From Candidatus Schekmanbacteria bacterium (GTDB lineage Bacteria > CSSED10-310 > JACPHN01): a DNA stretch of 64,000 bases. The notes below the pieces were generated by a model. It was not told where the DNA came from. It ran no database searches and saw only the letters and a list, made by a program, of their open reading frames with translations. This document shows, piece after piece, positions 15,698 through 24,555 of this stretch. The stretch's first letter is position 1, and each line of letters starts with the position of its first letter. The position numbers and the translations under genes were made by a program. The DNA lies in the NCBI GenBank assembly GCA_016188575.1, contig JACPHN010000126.1, positions 14,105-78,104 on the forward strand, in the 5' to 3' direction.

Positions 15698-17461
15698 ATG
15701 GACGATAGGCGCGTCGACATCGAAGAGGCGCTGGCGTCCCTGTCACGGGAAGTTCAGTCCCTGGCAGAACGTCTGCGAAGGCTGGAACAGGTCGTCTTGC
15801 CGCGCAGTCGCGACTTCACGATGGCAAGCGAGCGTATTACAGGCGCTCCGGACCGTCTCGTGGGCGACGAAGAGAGGAGGGGGAGCCTTGACTTCAGTGC
15901 CGGCGCCTCCTTGGTGGGGCGCGTGCTGCTCATCCTTGGCGGCGCCTTTTTCTTGCGCGCCCTTACCGAAGGCAGCGTGCTGTCCGCCGGTCCTGGAGTC
16001 ATCCTGGGTTTCACGTACGCGGCTGCCTGGATGGTCATGTGCGGTCGAGCCGCGCGCAGGGGGAGCTCCGTCGTCGCCTCCGCATACGGCGGCGCGGTGG
16101 CGCTCATCGCTTATCCGCTGCTCTGGGAGAGCATCACGCACTCGCGGCTGCCCGCCCCGCTGGTGGGCGCCGTCGCCTTGCTCGTGGCGTTCGTGTCGCT
16201 TGCCATCGCGCACCACTATCGGCTTGCGGCCGTGGCGTGGTCTTCGTGGACCGGGGCGGCGCTTTTGGGGTTCGCCCTCCTGCCCGAGACCAAGGCCTTT
16301 GCCGCAATTACCATGTATCATGTTGGCCTCGGCGTCGCCGCCGGCCTGGTCTTCACACGCCGAGAATGGGCGGCCTTTGCCTGGGTTGCTTGCCTTACCG
16401 CAGATTTCGCCGCCTTGATCACCGCTGTCGGCCTGGTGACTCACGAGCGGGGATTTGGGGCAGCGGCGCTCGCCGCTCAGCTTGCGCTCGCAGTCGCCTT
16501 TCTCGGGTGGTTCGGACACCGAGTACTGGTGCGCCGCGAGAACCCGACGACTTTGGCCTTCGCCCAGTCCGTGGCCGTGCTTCTGCTGGGGTATTTGCCT
16601 GCCGTGCTGGCCATCAAGATGGTGTCTGCGCCCGCCGCCTGGGGGCTCGGCGCACTCAGCGGGGTGGTAGCCGCGGTGGGCTATGGGGCAATGCTCCGTC
16701 TTGGCGTGGGAGAAGCTGCAACCCACAGGATGCGCGGTTACGCGGCAACGGTGTCCTTCGCGCTGTTGCTCGGTTGCGCACAGCTTCTGCTCGGCGCCGA
16801 GTATGGCGGTGTGGCGGTGGCGGCGGCGGTGTGGACGGCGTCGCGCTGGGTTGGCGCGCCGCTGCGGCTGCAGGCTTGTCTGGCGGTGCTGCTCGCAGCG
16901 CTGGGCTCAGGCCTGGTAGAGGCAGCAGCTCGCGCGTTTGCTGGTTCGCTCGGCGCCTCCTTGCCCGTGATGCCCATGAGCGCATTCTTGGCGCTCGGCG
17001 CCACGGCGCTCGCCTACGCACTGACCGCGGCCGATGGCGCGGCCACACGGGGCCTTCGGGTTTCGCGATTGGTCTGTCTTGCCGTCGCGGTTTTCGGGAT
17101 TGGGGCCGTCGCTGTCTTGTTCGCCGTTTCCCTCGCCGCGGGCGCCGTCCCGCCGGGCGCGGGCGCCGTAGCCGCGGTTCGCTCCATGACCATCGCTGCG
17201 GCGATCGTGGCGCTGGCCGCGCTATCCCGCGTCCGGCGCTTCGCAGACGCCGGGATGCTTGTCTACCCGATCCTCGCGGTCGGGGCGCTCAAGCTGCTCG
17301 TGGAGGATTTTTTCGCCGGCAGCGCCGGGGCGCTCTTTCTGGCGCTGTCCTCGTACGGCGGCGCTCTGATATTCGGCTCCCGGGTCCGCTCACGGCCGGT
17401 GGCGGCGGCGTCTCCCGTGGAGGAAACGCCCGCACCGGTCACGAGCTCCCAGAGTGCTTGA
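15698..17461 (+). CDS. Polytopic membrane protein with N-terminal coiled coil (DUF2339-like)
   Basis: A 587-residue protein. The start is the ATG at 15698, behind AAGGGGGA; the frame is open further upstream, but that part is antisense-like. Residues 1-30 form an amphipathic helix rich in E/R/L (EEALASLSREVQSLAERLRRLE), followed by a linker. From about residue 70 to the end there are roughly 14-16 consecutive hydrophobic segments. This arrangement is like DUF2339 membrane proteins, whose function is unknown. No transport motif is seen. The C-terminus (VEETPAPVTSSQSA) is soluble. It ends convergent with the cytochrome gene cluster. Confidence 0.7.
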   Translation: MDDRRVDIEEALASLSREVQSLAERLRRLEQVVLPRSRDFTMASERITGAPDRLVGDEERRGSLDFSAGASLVGRVLLILGGAFFLRALTEGSVLSAGPGVILGFTYAAAWMVMCGRAARRGSSVVASAYGGAVALIAYPLLWESITHSRLPAPLVGAVALLVAFVSLAIAHHYRLAAVAWSSWTGAALLGFALLPETKAFAAITMYHVGLGVAAGLVFTRREWAAFAWVACLTADFAALITAVGLVTHERGFGAAALAAQLALAVAFLGWFGHRVLVRRENPTTLAFAQSVAVLLLGYLPAVLAIKMVSAPAAWGLGALSGVVAAVGYGAMLRLGVGEAATHRMRGYAATVSFALLLGCAQLLLGAEYGGVAVAAAVWTASRWVGAPLRLQACLAVLLAALGSGLVEAAARAFAGSLGASLPVMPMSAFLALGATALAYALTAADGAATRGLRVSRLVCLAVAVFGIGAVAVLFAVSLAAGAVPPGAGAVAAVRSMTIAAAIVALAALSRVRRFADAGMLVYPILAVGALKLLVEDFFAGSAGALFLALSSYGGALIFGSRVRSRPVAAASPVEETPAPVTSSQSA

Positions 17462-17489
17462 AGCGCGTGTCAGGTCAGCCCCTGGCGCG

Positions 17490-17936
17490 CTACTTCTTCT
17501 CTTCCACCGGCGACTTGAGCGTGAGGAGCCAGTCTACCAGCGTTTTCAGCTCCTCGGGCTTGCCGGTGAAGCGCTTCTTGTGCTTGCGCCCGTCGTCATT
17601 CGCGACTCGCTTCTGCAGCCAGTTCGTCAGGTAGTCCGCGTCTCGTTTCACACCGACTCCCGAAAGGTCCGGCGGATCGACCTTCTTCTCCTCCTTGAGG
17701 ACAACCTCGTCCCCCTCCTCGCCCTCTTCCTCCTGCTTCGGAGCCTTGGCCTTGACGATTCCGGCGACTTTGACCTCGTGGCAGCGGTTACACTTCTTGT
17801 CCTGGAACAGCTTGATCGCTGCCTGATCATCGGCGGCCGCGGTCGCCGGTACCGACAGACCGGACGCCATTAGCGCGACGGCAACAACAGCAGCGGCGAC
17901 AAGCGCCAGCCCCAGAGCGGACACAATCCTCTGCAT
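17490..17936 (-). CDS. Monohaem c-type cytochrome
   Basis: A 148-residue exported cytochrome. The start is placed at the ATG at 17936, giving a clean signal peptide (MQRIVSALGLALVAAAVVAVALMAS). The haem site CNRCH lies near residue 50. The usual segment after haem is interrupted by a Glu/Lys-rich insert (KAKAPKQEEEGEEGDEVV) that looks like a flexible linker. A clear distal methionine in an MP context is missing; KHKKRF stands at that place, so the sixth ligand may be histidine or lysine. It is the last gene of a four-gene complex (tetrahaem cytochrome, FeS protein, NrfD, this) and is 63 bp from the NrfD gene. It probably acts as the electron exit or entry carrier. Confidence 0.88.
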   Translation of the reverse strand: MQRIVSALGLALVAAAVVAVALMASGLSVPATAAADDQAAIKLFQDKKCNRCHEVKVAGIVKAKAPKQEEEGEEGDEVVLKEEKKVDPPDLSGVGVKRDADYLTNWLQKRVANDDGRKHKKRFTGKPEELKTLVDWLLTLKSPVEEKK

Positions 17937-17999
17937 ACGATACCCGACCTCAACAATGGTGATGCTCGCGGCTTCCACTCAAACCGCCATTCCCACCGA

Positions 18000-19277
18000 T
18001 CAGGCAGGAAGCGAGCCAGGCGGCTGGACGCCCATCGCCGCGGCGCCGGGCCCTGCTCCTGCAGCTCCACGGCGGAGGTTACCCGTGAGAATTCCCACGG
18101 CGACTTTGGTCATCAACGTGTAAACAATGAAGCCCGTGGCAAACGCGCCCGCGCCGACGCGAACCTCGGTCATGGTGGGCACATAGGCGTAGATCTCGCC
18201 CAAGGTATCCGGGGTCATTCCCGGAATGATCAGGCCCATGCCTTTCTCTATGTATACGCCGGAGTAGATGAGGAGGCAACCGATATTCAGCGTAATGGGG
18301 TTCCGCCGCGTCGCGGGGATCAAGAAAAGTAGAAACGCGGCAACGCTACAGGCGACTGCTGACCATCCGTATGGCACGAGTGCGTTGTGACCATGCACGC
18401 CCACGAAGAGATAGTCGAAGTGAACGCGATGCTCCGTAGCTGAGTACACTTCCTTGAATACTTCTGCGCCAAGCAGGAACAGGTTGATGAACATGGCGTA
18501 GGCCATGAGCTCTGCGACCTTCCAGATGGCCTCATCCTTGATCTCGATCTTCGTAGTTCGCTGGAGTATTTGGAAGAGGATCAAGAGGATGGCGGGCCCG
18601 GAACAGAAGGCGCTCGCGATAAATCGCGGTGCCAGGATCGAAGCGTTCCAGAATGGCCGCGACGCGAGACCGTTGTATATGAAGGCAGTAACGGTGTGGA
18701 TTGATATGGCGACCGGGATGGAGATGAGGACAAGCGGCACGAAGAATTTGTGATTGATGGGCCGTCCATGGTAGGTCTTGAACAGGACATAAAGGACGAT
18801 CGCGATGTTGATGGCAAAATACAGGTTCAGCACGACGACGTCCCAGGCGAGCAACGAGCTCGGCCAGTTGAGGCGACCGATGCGCGGAATCAGGTGCCAG
18901 ACGCGGTCTGGTCGGCCCATGTCCGCCAGCACGAAAATCATGCACATGACCAGGGCGCTGATCGCGAGGATCTCTCCGAGGATCACCACTTCCTTGATGG
19001 GTTTCCAGTTGTACACGTAGGCAGGAATCACGACAATGATCGCAGCGGCGGCAACGCCGACCAGGAACGTGAAGTTGCCGATGTAGAAGCCCCACGAAAC
19101 CTGATCGCGCATGGCGGTCACGATCAGGCCATTCGAAAGCTGCTCGACGTACGCCGTGACGCCCCAGACGAACAGCCCGCACAGGAAGGTCAGCCAAAGG
19201 TAGAAGTATCGCCCCCCGGTCAGCGAGTAGCGGAGAGCGGTCAATACGAACTTCGGGAACTCGATCAGCTTGCTCAT
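18000..19277 (-). CDS. NrfD/PsrC-family quinone-binding membrane subunit
   Basis: A 425-residue integral membrane protein with about ten hydrophobic segments. The start is the ATG at 19277 (MSKLIEFPKFVLTALRYSLTG); the frame is open further upstream but only as a shadow of the FeS gene. It matches NrfD family style: an early WGFYIGNFTFLVGVAAAAI, an ADMGRPDRVWHLIPR loop after the third helix, and a late ...GMTPDTLGEIYAYVPT loop. NrfD subunits exchange electrons between menaquinol/quinone and a periplasmic FeS protein. The FeS gene ends 7 bp upstream. Confidence 0.92.
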   Translation of the reverse strand: MSKLIEFPKFVLTALRYSLTGGRYFYLWLTFLCGLFVWGVTAYVEQLSNGLIVTAMRDQVSWGFYIGNFTFLVGVAAAAIIVVIPAYVYNWKPIKEVVILGEILAISALVMCMIFVLADMGRPDRVWHLIPRIGRLNWPSSLLAWDVVVLNLYFAINIAIVLYVLFKTYHGRPINHKFFVPLVLISIPVAISIHTVTAFIYNGLASRPFWNASILAPRFIASAFCSGPAILLILFQILQRTTKIEIKDEAIWKVAELMAYAMFINLFLLGAEVFKEVYSATEHRVHFDYLFVGVHGHNALVPYGWSAVACSVAAFLLFLIPATRRNPITLNIGCLLIYSGVYIEKGMGLIIPGMTPDTLGEIYAYVPTMTEVRVGAGAFATGFIVYTLMTKVAVGILTGNLRRGAAGAGPGAAAMGVQPPGSLPA

Positions 19278-19284
19278 GGTGACC

Positions 19285-20223
19285 TCAAGTCGCGTAGAAG
19301 TAGAAGAACTTGGGCTCGGTCTTGAGCTCGGCCTTGAGAACAAAAACGCGCTTGTGGTCCAACAGGTAACGGATCTCGCTTTCGGGATCGAGCAGGTTCC
19401 CGAACTTGCGCGCGCCCACCGGGCAGATTTCGACGCACGCGGGATAGCGGCCCTGCTCCTTGCGCACGCGCTGAATGCAAAACGTGCACTTTTCGACGAC
19501 GCCGCGCGAGCGCGGGCGATTGCCGAGGTAGTGGGTATCCGGGTTGACCTCGTCGGCGGGGACGTAGGGATCGCCCCAATTGAAGTGGCGAGCGCCATAC
19601 GGGCACGCCGCGACGCAACAGCGGCAACCGATGCACCAGTCGTAGTCGACGACCACGATGCCATCGGGTTCTTTCCACGTCGCCCCGACGGGGCAAACGC
19701 GCACACACGGAGGGTTCTCGCATTGTTGGCACTGAATGGGCATGTAGAAGTAGCCGTCCTCGGGTACCTTTGCGGCGTCGTAGTAGTATTCCGCCCCTTC
19801 GAGGTCGATACCTTTCTCGCGCTTCTGGCGCATCACGCGAATCCAGTGGATCTGTGGGTCCCGCGACTGGTTGTTCTCCCGAACACAGGCGTAGACACAT
19901 CGCCGGCACCCGATGCAGCGCGAGAGGTCGAGTCCGTAACCGAACTTGACACCGGGTTGCGCCGGCGTCGCCGCGACGGATACGGTCTTGCCGACTTCTT
20001 CGGTGTGGCGCTTCTCGAGGCGCGCGATGGTCTCCTTGACCTCGTCTGGCGACATCTCGCGGAACTGCTTTTGAAAGAACTGCTCGATTGATTCGGGGGT
20101 GCAGGAGGACAGCAGGAACCCTGCGAGCACGCCGCTGGCGGCACCCAGAAAGTCGCGTCGCGAGGGCGCTGCGGAGCAACCGCAACCGCCGGCCTCAGGA
20201 ACTGTCGGAGATGGGTTGCTCAT
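19285..20223 (-). CDS. Tat-exported [4Fe-4S] ferredoxin-like subunit (NrfC/HybA type)
   Basis: A 312-residue electron-transfer protein. The twin-arginine signal SRRDFLGAASGVLAG lies at about 21-35, followed by a cysteine in LSSC that could be lipidated. Four cysteine clusters are visible: CIGCRRCVYAC, CQQCENPPCVRVCP, CIGCRCCVAACP and CTFCIQRV...CVEICP, enough for four [4Fe-4S] centres. The start ATG overlaps the stop of the tetrahaem cytochrome gene (ATGA), and the NrfD gene follows after 7 bp, so the three are cotranscribed. No molybdopterin subunit lies beside them. Confidence 0.94.
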   Translation of the reverse strand: MSNPSPTVPEAGGCGCSAAPSRRDFLGAASGVLAGFLLSSCTPESIEQFFQKQFREMSPDEVKETIARLEKRHTEEVGKTVSVAATPAQPGVKFGYGLDLSRCIGCRRCVYACVRENNQSRDPQIHWIRVMRQKREKGIDLEGAEYYYDAAKVPEDGYFYMPIQCQQCENPPCVRVCPVGATWKEPDGIVVVDYDWCIGCRCCVAACPYGARHFNWGDPYVPADEVNPDTHYLGNRPRSRGVVEKCTFCIQRVRKEQGRYPACVEICPVGARKFGNLLDPESEIRYLLDHKRVFVLKAELKTEPKFFYFYAT

Positions 20224-20909
20224 TTTGCGACTCCCGCATTGGAGGAAGCCTCATCAGACTTGGGCACGGCGTGCGCCGTGGCAAACAGCCCGCGGCCAAC
20301 CGTTTCGGGCCGGGCGGGAGGTGGCAGCGGCACCATCTGCTTGAAACGGGGCGCATGTGGCCAGTGGCAGTGCACGCACAGGAGATAGCGCTTGGGCCCG
20401 TTCCAGTATCCCGTGCGCCGGCCATGGATCCCGGCCTTCCAGTCGCGGAATATCGTGCCGTGGCACTGGCCGCATAGCTCGTACGACTTGGTGAAAGAAA
20501 CGGGCTCGCCACTCGCCAGTCTCAGCTTCGTACGGTTCTCGAAGCTGTGACAATCCAGGCACCAGCGTTTCTCATCGCCGTGATGCAGGACGATGTCGGT
20601 ATGCTCGTCGGAGAGCTCCCGGCGTTCGGCGTTATCATCCTGGGGGTCGTGGCAGTCGGTGCACGGCCAGTAGTCGGGGTTCAGCGGCGGAGGAGGGACC
20701 TGCAGCTCCTTTTCGGTACCCGTAAGACCCTCGAGAGGATCGACATTGAAGACATCGGGGAATTCGGCCGGAGAATGCGGTACCGCCGCGGCTTCCGCTG
20801 TCGCGTGCGGTCGCGGGTGCCCCCGGAGCTCGAACACGAAAATGCCGATGCTTACGGCCAAGAATAGGCCGAGCAATCCGTAAAAGGCGTAGTCCTGGAT
20901 TCTCTGCAT
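20220..20909 (-). CDS. Membrane-anchored tetrahaem cytochrome c
   Basis: A 229-residue protein (start ATG 20909, MQRIQDYAFYG; another ATG lies five codons upstream). One N-terminal membrane helix (YGLLGLFLAVSIGIFVF) is uncleaved or a signal anchor. Four haem-binding motifs follow: CTDCH, CLDCH, CGQCH and CVHCH. Other histidines (DEHTDIVLHHGDEK, GIHGRR) could be distal ligands. This protein is first in the complex operon. The set resembles NrfBCD or a stripped Act/alternative complex III module. The direction of electron flow is not determinable. Confidence 0.92.
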   Translation of the reverse strand: MQRIQDYAFYGLLGLFLAVSIGIFVFELRGHPRPHATAEAAAVPHSPAEFPDVFNVDPLEGLTGTEKELQVPPPPLNPDYWPCTDCHDPQDDNAERRELSDEHTDIVLHHGDEKRWCLDCHSFENRTKLRLASGEPVSFTKSYELCGQCHGTIFRDWKAGIHGRRTGYWNGPKRYLLCVHCHWPHAPRFKQMVPLPPPARPETVGRGLFATAHAVPKSDEASSNAGVAK

Positions 20910-21127
20910 GCCCACAGTCTCCACAGCAACATGCGTTCAGGTTCAGCTTGCTATTTCTGGGCCCGGACGCGAGAGCAAACACGCTACTCTCTCGCTTCCG
21001 GAGTCCAGCGCGAAGGATGTAGGCGGCAGCACGAAAATCCGGTTAGTATCAGGGTAGCGACATCGCGTACGCCGCGCAAGCCCCCAGGCCGCAGGTTTCC
21101 TATCAGCGCGCATGCCACTCCCGCCGC

Positions 21128-24100
21128 TCACACCGCAGTACCCGGCCACGACTCCAGACGCTCTGCATTGACGTCCAACGCCACCGCCTCCGCCGCTGCG
21201 GAGGTGAAGAGCCCGACGGCGTGCCCCAGGTCAACCTCGACGCGCGTCGCAGCCCCCCACGCAGAGGACAACCGTGCGGTGCCGAGAGCTTCGATCACAT
21301 GCCGGCGCAGCGACCGTTCGAGGTTGCGAGCACCATACTCAGGATCGAAGCCGTCATGGACCACGCGCCCGCGAAGCCGATCCGTAAGCACCAACTCCTT
21401 ACCTTCCTGCCGGAGGCGCGCCACTACTACCTGTAGCTTCAGGTCCAGGATGCGCTGGATGTCTGCCGGGCTGAGAGGGCGGAAGAGCAGGATCTCGTCG
21501 ATGCGGTTCAAGAATTCCGGGCTCAAGCCCTGCCGGATGCTGCGCAGGAGGGAATCATCGGTGGCGAGCATGGCCGGACCGTCGCCGTTAGCGTAGCCCA
21601 CCCGGTGGCGACCGAAGAGCTCGGCACCCAGGTTGCTGGTCATGATCACGATGGCGTGCTGGAAATAGGTGTGTTGGCCGCGCCCATCGGTCAGCCGCCC
21701 GGAATCGAAGACCTGCAGGAACAGGTTGAGCACCTGTGGACTGGCCTTTTCAATCTCGTCCAGCAGCACAACCGTGTGCGGTTGTCGGCGCACCGCGTCG
21801 GTGAGCTGGTTTCGATCCTGATAGCCCACGTATCCCGGCGAAACACCGACCAGTTTGGTCGAGGCGATATGCTCGCCGAATTCGCTCATGTCGATACGCA
21901 CCATGCGGTCCTCATCGCCGAGCAGGAGGACGGCGATCGCGCGCGCGAGCTCGGTCTTGCCGACACCCGTGGGACCCGCAAAAAGAAAGACACCTTTGGG
22001 CCGATGCGGGTGCAAACCGAGTCCCTGGAGGCGTGCGCGTAGCACGCTCGCCACGCGTCCAATCACCTCGTCCTGACCAACAATGCGCGTGCCAAGCTCG
22101 GCCGCGAGCACCGCCAAGCGCTCGTCCCGGGCCGGCGAGATGCGCTCAGGCGGTACGGCGGCGAGGTGCGCCACAACGTCAGCGACATCGCGAGCGGTCA
22201 CGGACGGGATCGCCACCTGCTCCGGCGCACCGCCCGCGGTACGGGCCACGCGCGACGCCGCCAGATCGAGGATATCGAGCGCCTTGTCAGGCAGGTAGCG
22301 ATCGCGCAGGTAGAGCCGCGGCAGGGCGGCCGCGGTGTCGAGCGCCGCGGGTTCGAACCGCACGCCGTGGAAGCGCGCCAGCTCGTCCTCCCGGGAGCGC
22401 AGGATACTCGCCGCCACCGGCTCGCTTGGCTCGAAGACGTGCACGAGCTGAAAGCGGCGCTCCAGAGCCGCATCCTTCTGCAGGCGCGCGCGGTACTCAT
22501 CCGGAGTGGTAGCCCCGACCACGGGAATCTGCGGAGATGCCAACACCGGCTGCAGCAGCGTGACAATGTCCAGGGATGCGTTGCGCGGGCCACTGGCGCT
22601 GGCCACGGTGTGCAGGTCGTCGACGAAGAGGATCGTGCGGCCCCTGTCCAGCACCGTGCGAGCAACGTGCACGACCCGCTCCTCGAACTGCCCGCGGTAC
22701 CGTGCTCCGGCCACCATTTCACCGGCGCGGAGCCGCACGAGACCGAATGCGGCAAGTCGCGACGGTGCGGTACCTGTGGCCACCAGCCTGGCGAGCTCAT
22801 AAATGAGCGCCGTCTTTCCGACGCCGGGCTCACCGATGAGCAGCGCGTTATTCTTGTACGCGCAGGACAGAATGTCCAGCAACTCCTGGATATCGCGGTC
22901 GCGCCCCAACAGCGGAGCGGGAGGAGCGGCCCTGACCGCCGCCACAAGGTCCTCCGCGAGCTCCCAGAAGGAGGGCTCGCCGCTCACCGCGGTCGCGGCG
23001 GCAGGCGGCGCCGGGGCCGGAGCGGTGAGGTGGGCGCCGCCCCCGGCGCGCGGCGTCGCCTCGCTCTCAGCGGCCGGTCTGTCCGCACGGCAGGCTTCGC
23101 GCCTCTCCCCGGCCGCGCCTCCCGCACCGTACCCGGCGGCGAGCACACCAAGGGCCCAGGCATTGCCCGGATCGCTCTCGAGGAGTCTCCCTGCCGCCGC
23201 GCGCGCCTCAGCCCACCGGCCGAGATGAACCAGGCCCCGGCCCAGGATCTCGGACAGGTTGGCGGAACGTTCGTCGTCCGTTGGCTGACAGCGCAGACAG
23301 CTTGCCACCGCATCCACCGGCCGTCCAAGCCGCAGGTAGGACAGCGCCAGCATCGCCGCAATCCGCTCATTTCGGGGCGCGAGCTCGAGGGCCGCCCGAA
23401 ACTGCTCCGCAGAGCGTTCGGCGTCGCCGTGCCGGTAAGCGCGATGGCCAAGCGCCTGATGCACATACAGCAGACCCTCACGGATCCGTGGATCCGCGGG
23501 TGCCTGCTGCATGCCGGCGAGCAGCACGGTCTGCGCGGGGACGTAGAACTTTCTTTTGAGGAGTAGGCGGGCCAACGAGGATATCAACGGCGACGAGCAA
23601 TTGAGGCGACGGTGGCCGGTGAGCACGTCAGCCATCAGCAGACCCTGGGAGCTCACGCTGCGCAAGAGGAAAAGATGGTCGCGCTCGCATTCCGGGCAGC
23701 GCTCCCAGACGGCGAACGGGTGCAGCGGCAGCCAACCCTCGTGATAGCGCAACCCGGCAATGGCCTCCTCGCTCGCCCGGCCGCCCTCCTCCCCGGCGCC
23801 CCGTGGCCGCAGCTCGATGATCGCTTCACGGGTCCACGTCATGCGGTCCAGCTCTTCTGCCACGGAAGTCGCGTAGACTGCGAGCAGCCGCGAACGGTCC
23901 GCCGCGGTCCTGGGCTCCGCTGCGTTGGCGGCCTTCACCGACAGGAAATCCTCAATCAGGCACGCTAGCGAGCTTGGCTGACCGTTGGGTAGCAGGAGCA
24001 GAGCTCGTAGCTCGGGGAGGAACCAGCGCGGCCCCACAGACGACAGGCATTCAATGAGGAAGGAGCGCCAATCTTCGGTGCCTCCCCGCTCCAGGCAGTG

Positions 24101-24313
24101 GCTGAGATGCGCCTGACGTTCCCCGGAGGCGCCTTCACGGCGAAAGAAGTCCGCGGCAGTCACAATCCCAAAGATGGCCACAATGCCGTCAATCGCGGCC
24201 GCAAGACCGCGCCAGCGCTGAGCGGGCTCCGCGTGCTCGATGGTGCCTAGCCGCAAGCGCTCGAAAACATCGCAGAGCGACTGGCCAGCAGCGGTGTCAG
24301 AAAGTGTGGACAT
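21128..24313 (-). CDS. ClpA/ClpB-like double AAA+ ATPase with N-terminal TPR region
   Basis: A 1061-residue protein (start ATG 24313, MSTLSDTAAGQ; no strong ribosome site). It lacks a Clp-N domain. The first 220 residues are unique, then comes a CPEC pair near 245 and TPR-like helices at about 300-420. AAA domain 1 has Walker A GEPGVGKTA near 494 and Walker B ILFVDDLHTV. The linker to domain 2 is short, without the long ClpB middle domain. Domain 2 has GPTGVGKTE near 779, VVLLDEIEKA, TSNLG and the C-terminal D2-small domain (EYGARNLERSLRRHV). It is thus an unfoldase with its own recognition domain, rather than a standard Clp. No ClpP-binding loop can be claimed. It follows the small membrane protein and diiron protein genes. 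Confidence 0.9.
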   Translation of the reverse strand: MSTLSDTAAGQSLCDVFERLRLGTIEHAEPAQRWRGLAAAIDGIVAIFGIVTAADFFRREGASGERQAHLSHCLERGGTEDWRSFLIECLSSVGPRWFLPELRALLLLPNGQPSSLACLIEDFLSVKAANAAEPRTAADRSRLLAVYATSVAEELDRMTWTREAIIELRPRGAGEEGGRASEEAIAGLRYHEGWLPLHPFAVWERCPECERDHLFLLRSVSSQGLLMADVLTGHRRLNCSSPLISSLARLLLKRKFYVPAQTVLLAGMQQAPADPRIREGLLYVHQALGHRAYRHGDAERSAEQFRAALELAPRNERIAAMLALSYLRLGRPVDAVASCLRCQPTDDERSANLSEILGRGLVHLGRWAEARAAAGRLLESDPGNAWALGVLAAGYGAGGAAGERREACRADRPAAESEATPRAGGGAHLTAPAPAPPAAATAVSGEPSFWELAEDLVAAVRAAPPAPLLGRDRDIQELLDILSCAYKNNALLIGEPGVGKTALIYELARLVATGTAPSRLAAFGLVRLRAGEMVAGARYRGQFEERVVHVARTVLDRGRTILFVDDLHTVASASGPRNASLDIVTLLQPVLASPQIPVVGATTPDEYRARLQKDAALERRFQLVHVFEPSEPVAASILRSREDELARFHGVRFEPAALDTAAALPRLYLRDRYLPDKALDILDLAASRVARTAGGAPEQVAIPSVTARDVADVVAHLAAVPPERISPARDERLAVLAAELGTRIVGQDEVIGRVASVLRARLQGLGLHPHRPKGVFLFAGPTGVGKTELARAIAVLLLGDEDRMVRIDMSEFGEHIASTKLVGVSPGYVGYQDRNQLTDAVRRQPHTVVLLDEIEKASPQVLNLFLQVFDSGRLTDGRGQHTYFQHAIVIMTSNLGAELFGRHRVGYANGDGPAMLATDDSLLRSIRQGLSPEFLNRIDEILLFRPLSPADIQRILDLKLQVVVARLRQEGKELVLTDRLRGRVVHDGFDPEYGARNLERSLRRHVIEALGTARLSSAWGAATRVEVDLGHAVGLFTSAAAEAVALDVNAERLESWPGTAV

Positions 24314-24405
24314 CAGGAATTGCCCGACGTGTCGTCTCGCAGATGCTGCCGTGCCCGCGATCGCGCGGGGGCAGCCGTGGCCGCAGCGGGGCGCGCCGGC
24401 GACGA

Positions 24406-24555
24406 CTATTCGTTTGCCGTTGTCTCCGCGCCACCAAGGAAGCGATGACAGCCGTACAGCAATCCGGTCATCGCCAATCCAAAGACAAAGAGGAAGCCGC
24501 CGACACCTGCTTCGACCGCGAGCGTCACGAAGCCTCGGGATGGTGGAGCAGTCAT
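24406..24555 (-). CDS. Small single-span membrane protein (49 residues)
   Basis: This short gene is easy to overlook. Its ATG at 24555 overlaps the stop of the diiron gene as ATGA, and it ends with TAG at 24406, 92 bp before the AAA+ gene. The product starts MTAPPSRGFVTLAVEAG, then one membrane helix (GGFLFVFGLAMTGLLYG), a short CHRFLGG turn and a polar tail. Tight translational coupling and a sensible membrane topology support a real gene. It may anchor or couple the diiron protein or the AAA+ protein at the membrane; function unknown. Confidence 0.65.
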   Translation of the reverse strand: MTAPPSRGFVTLAVEAGVGGFLFVFGLAMTGLLYGCHRFLGGAETTANE

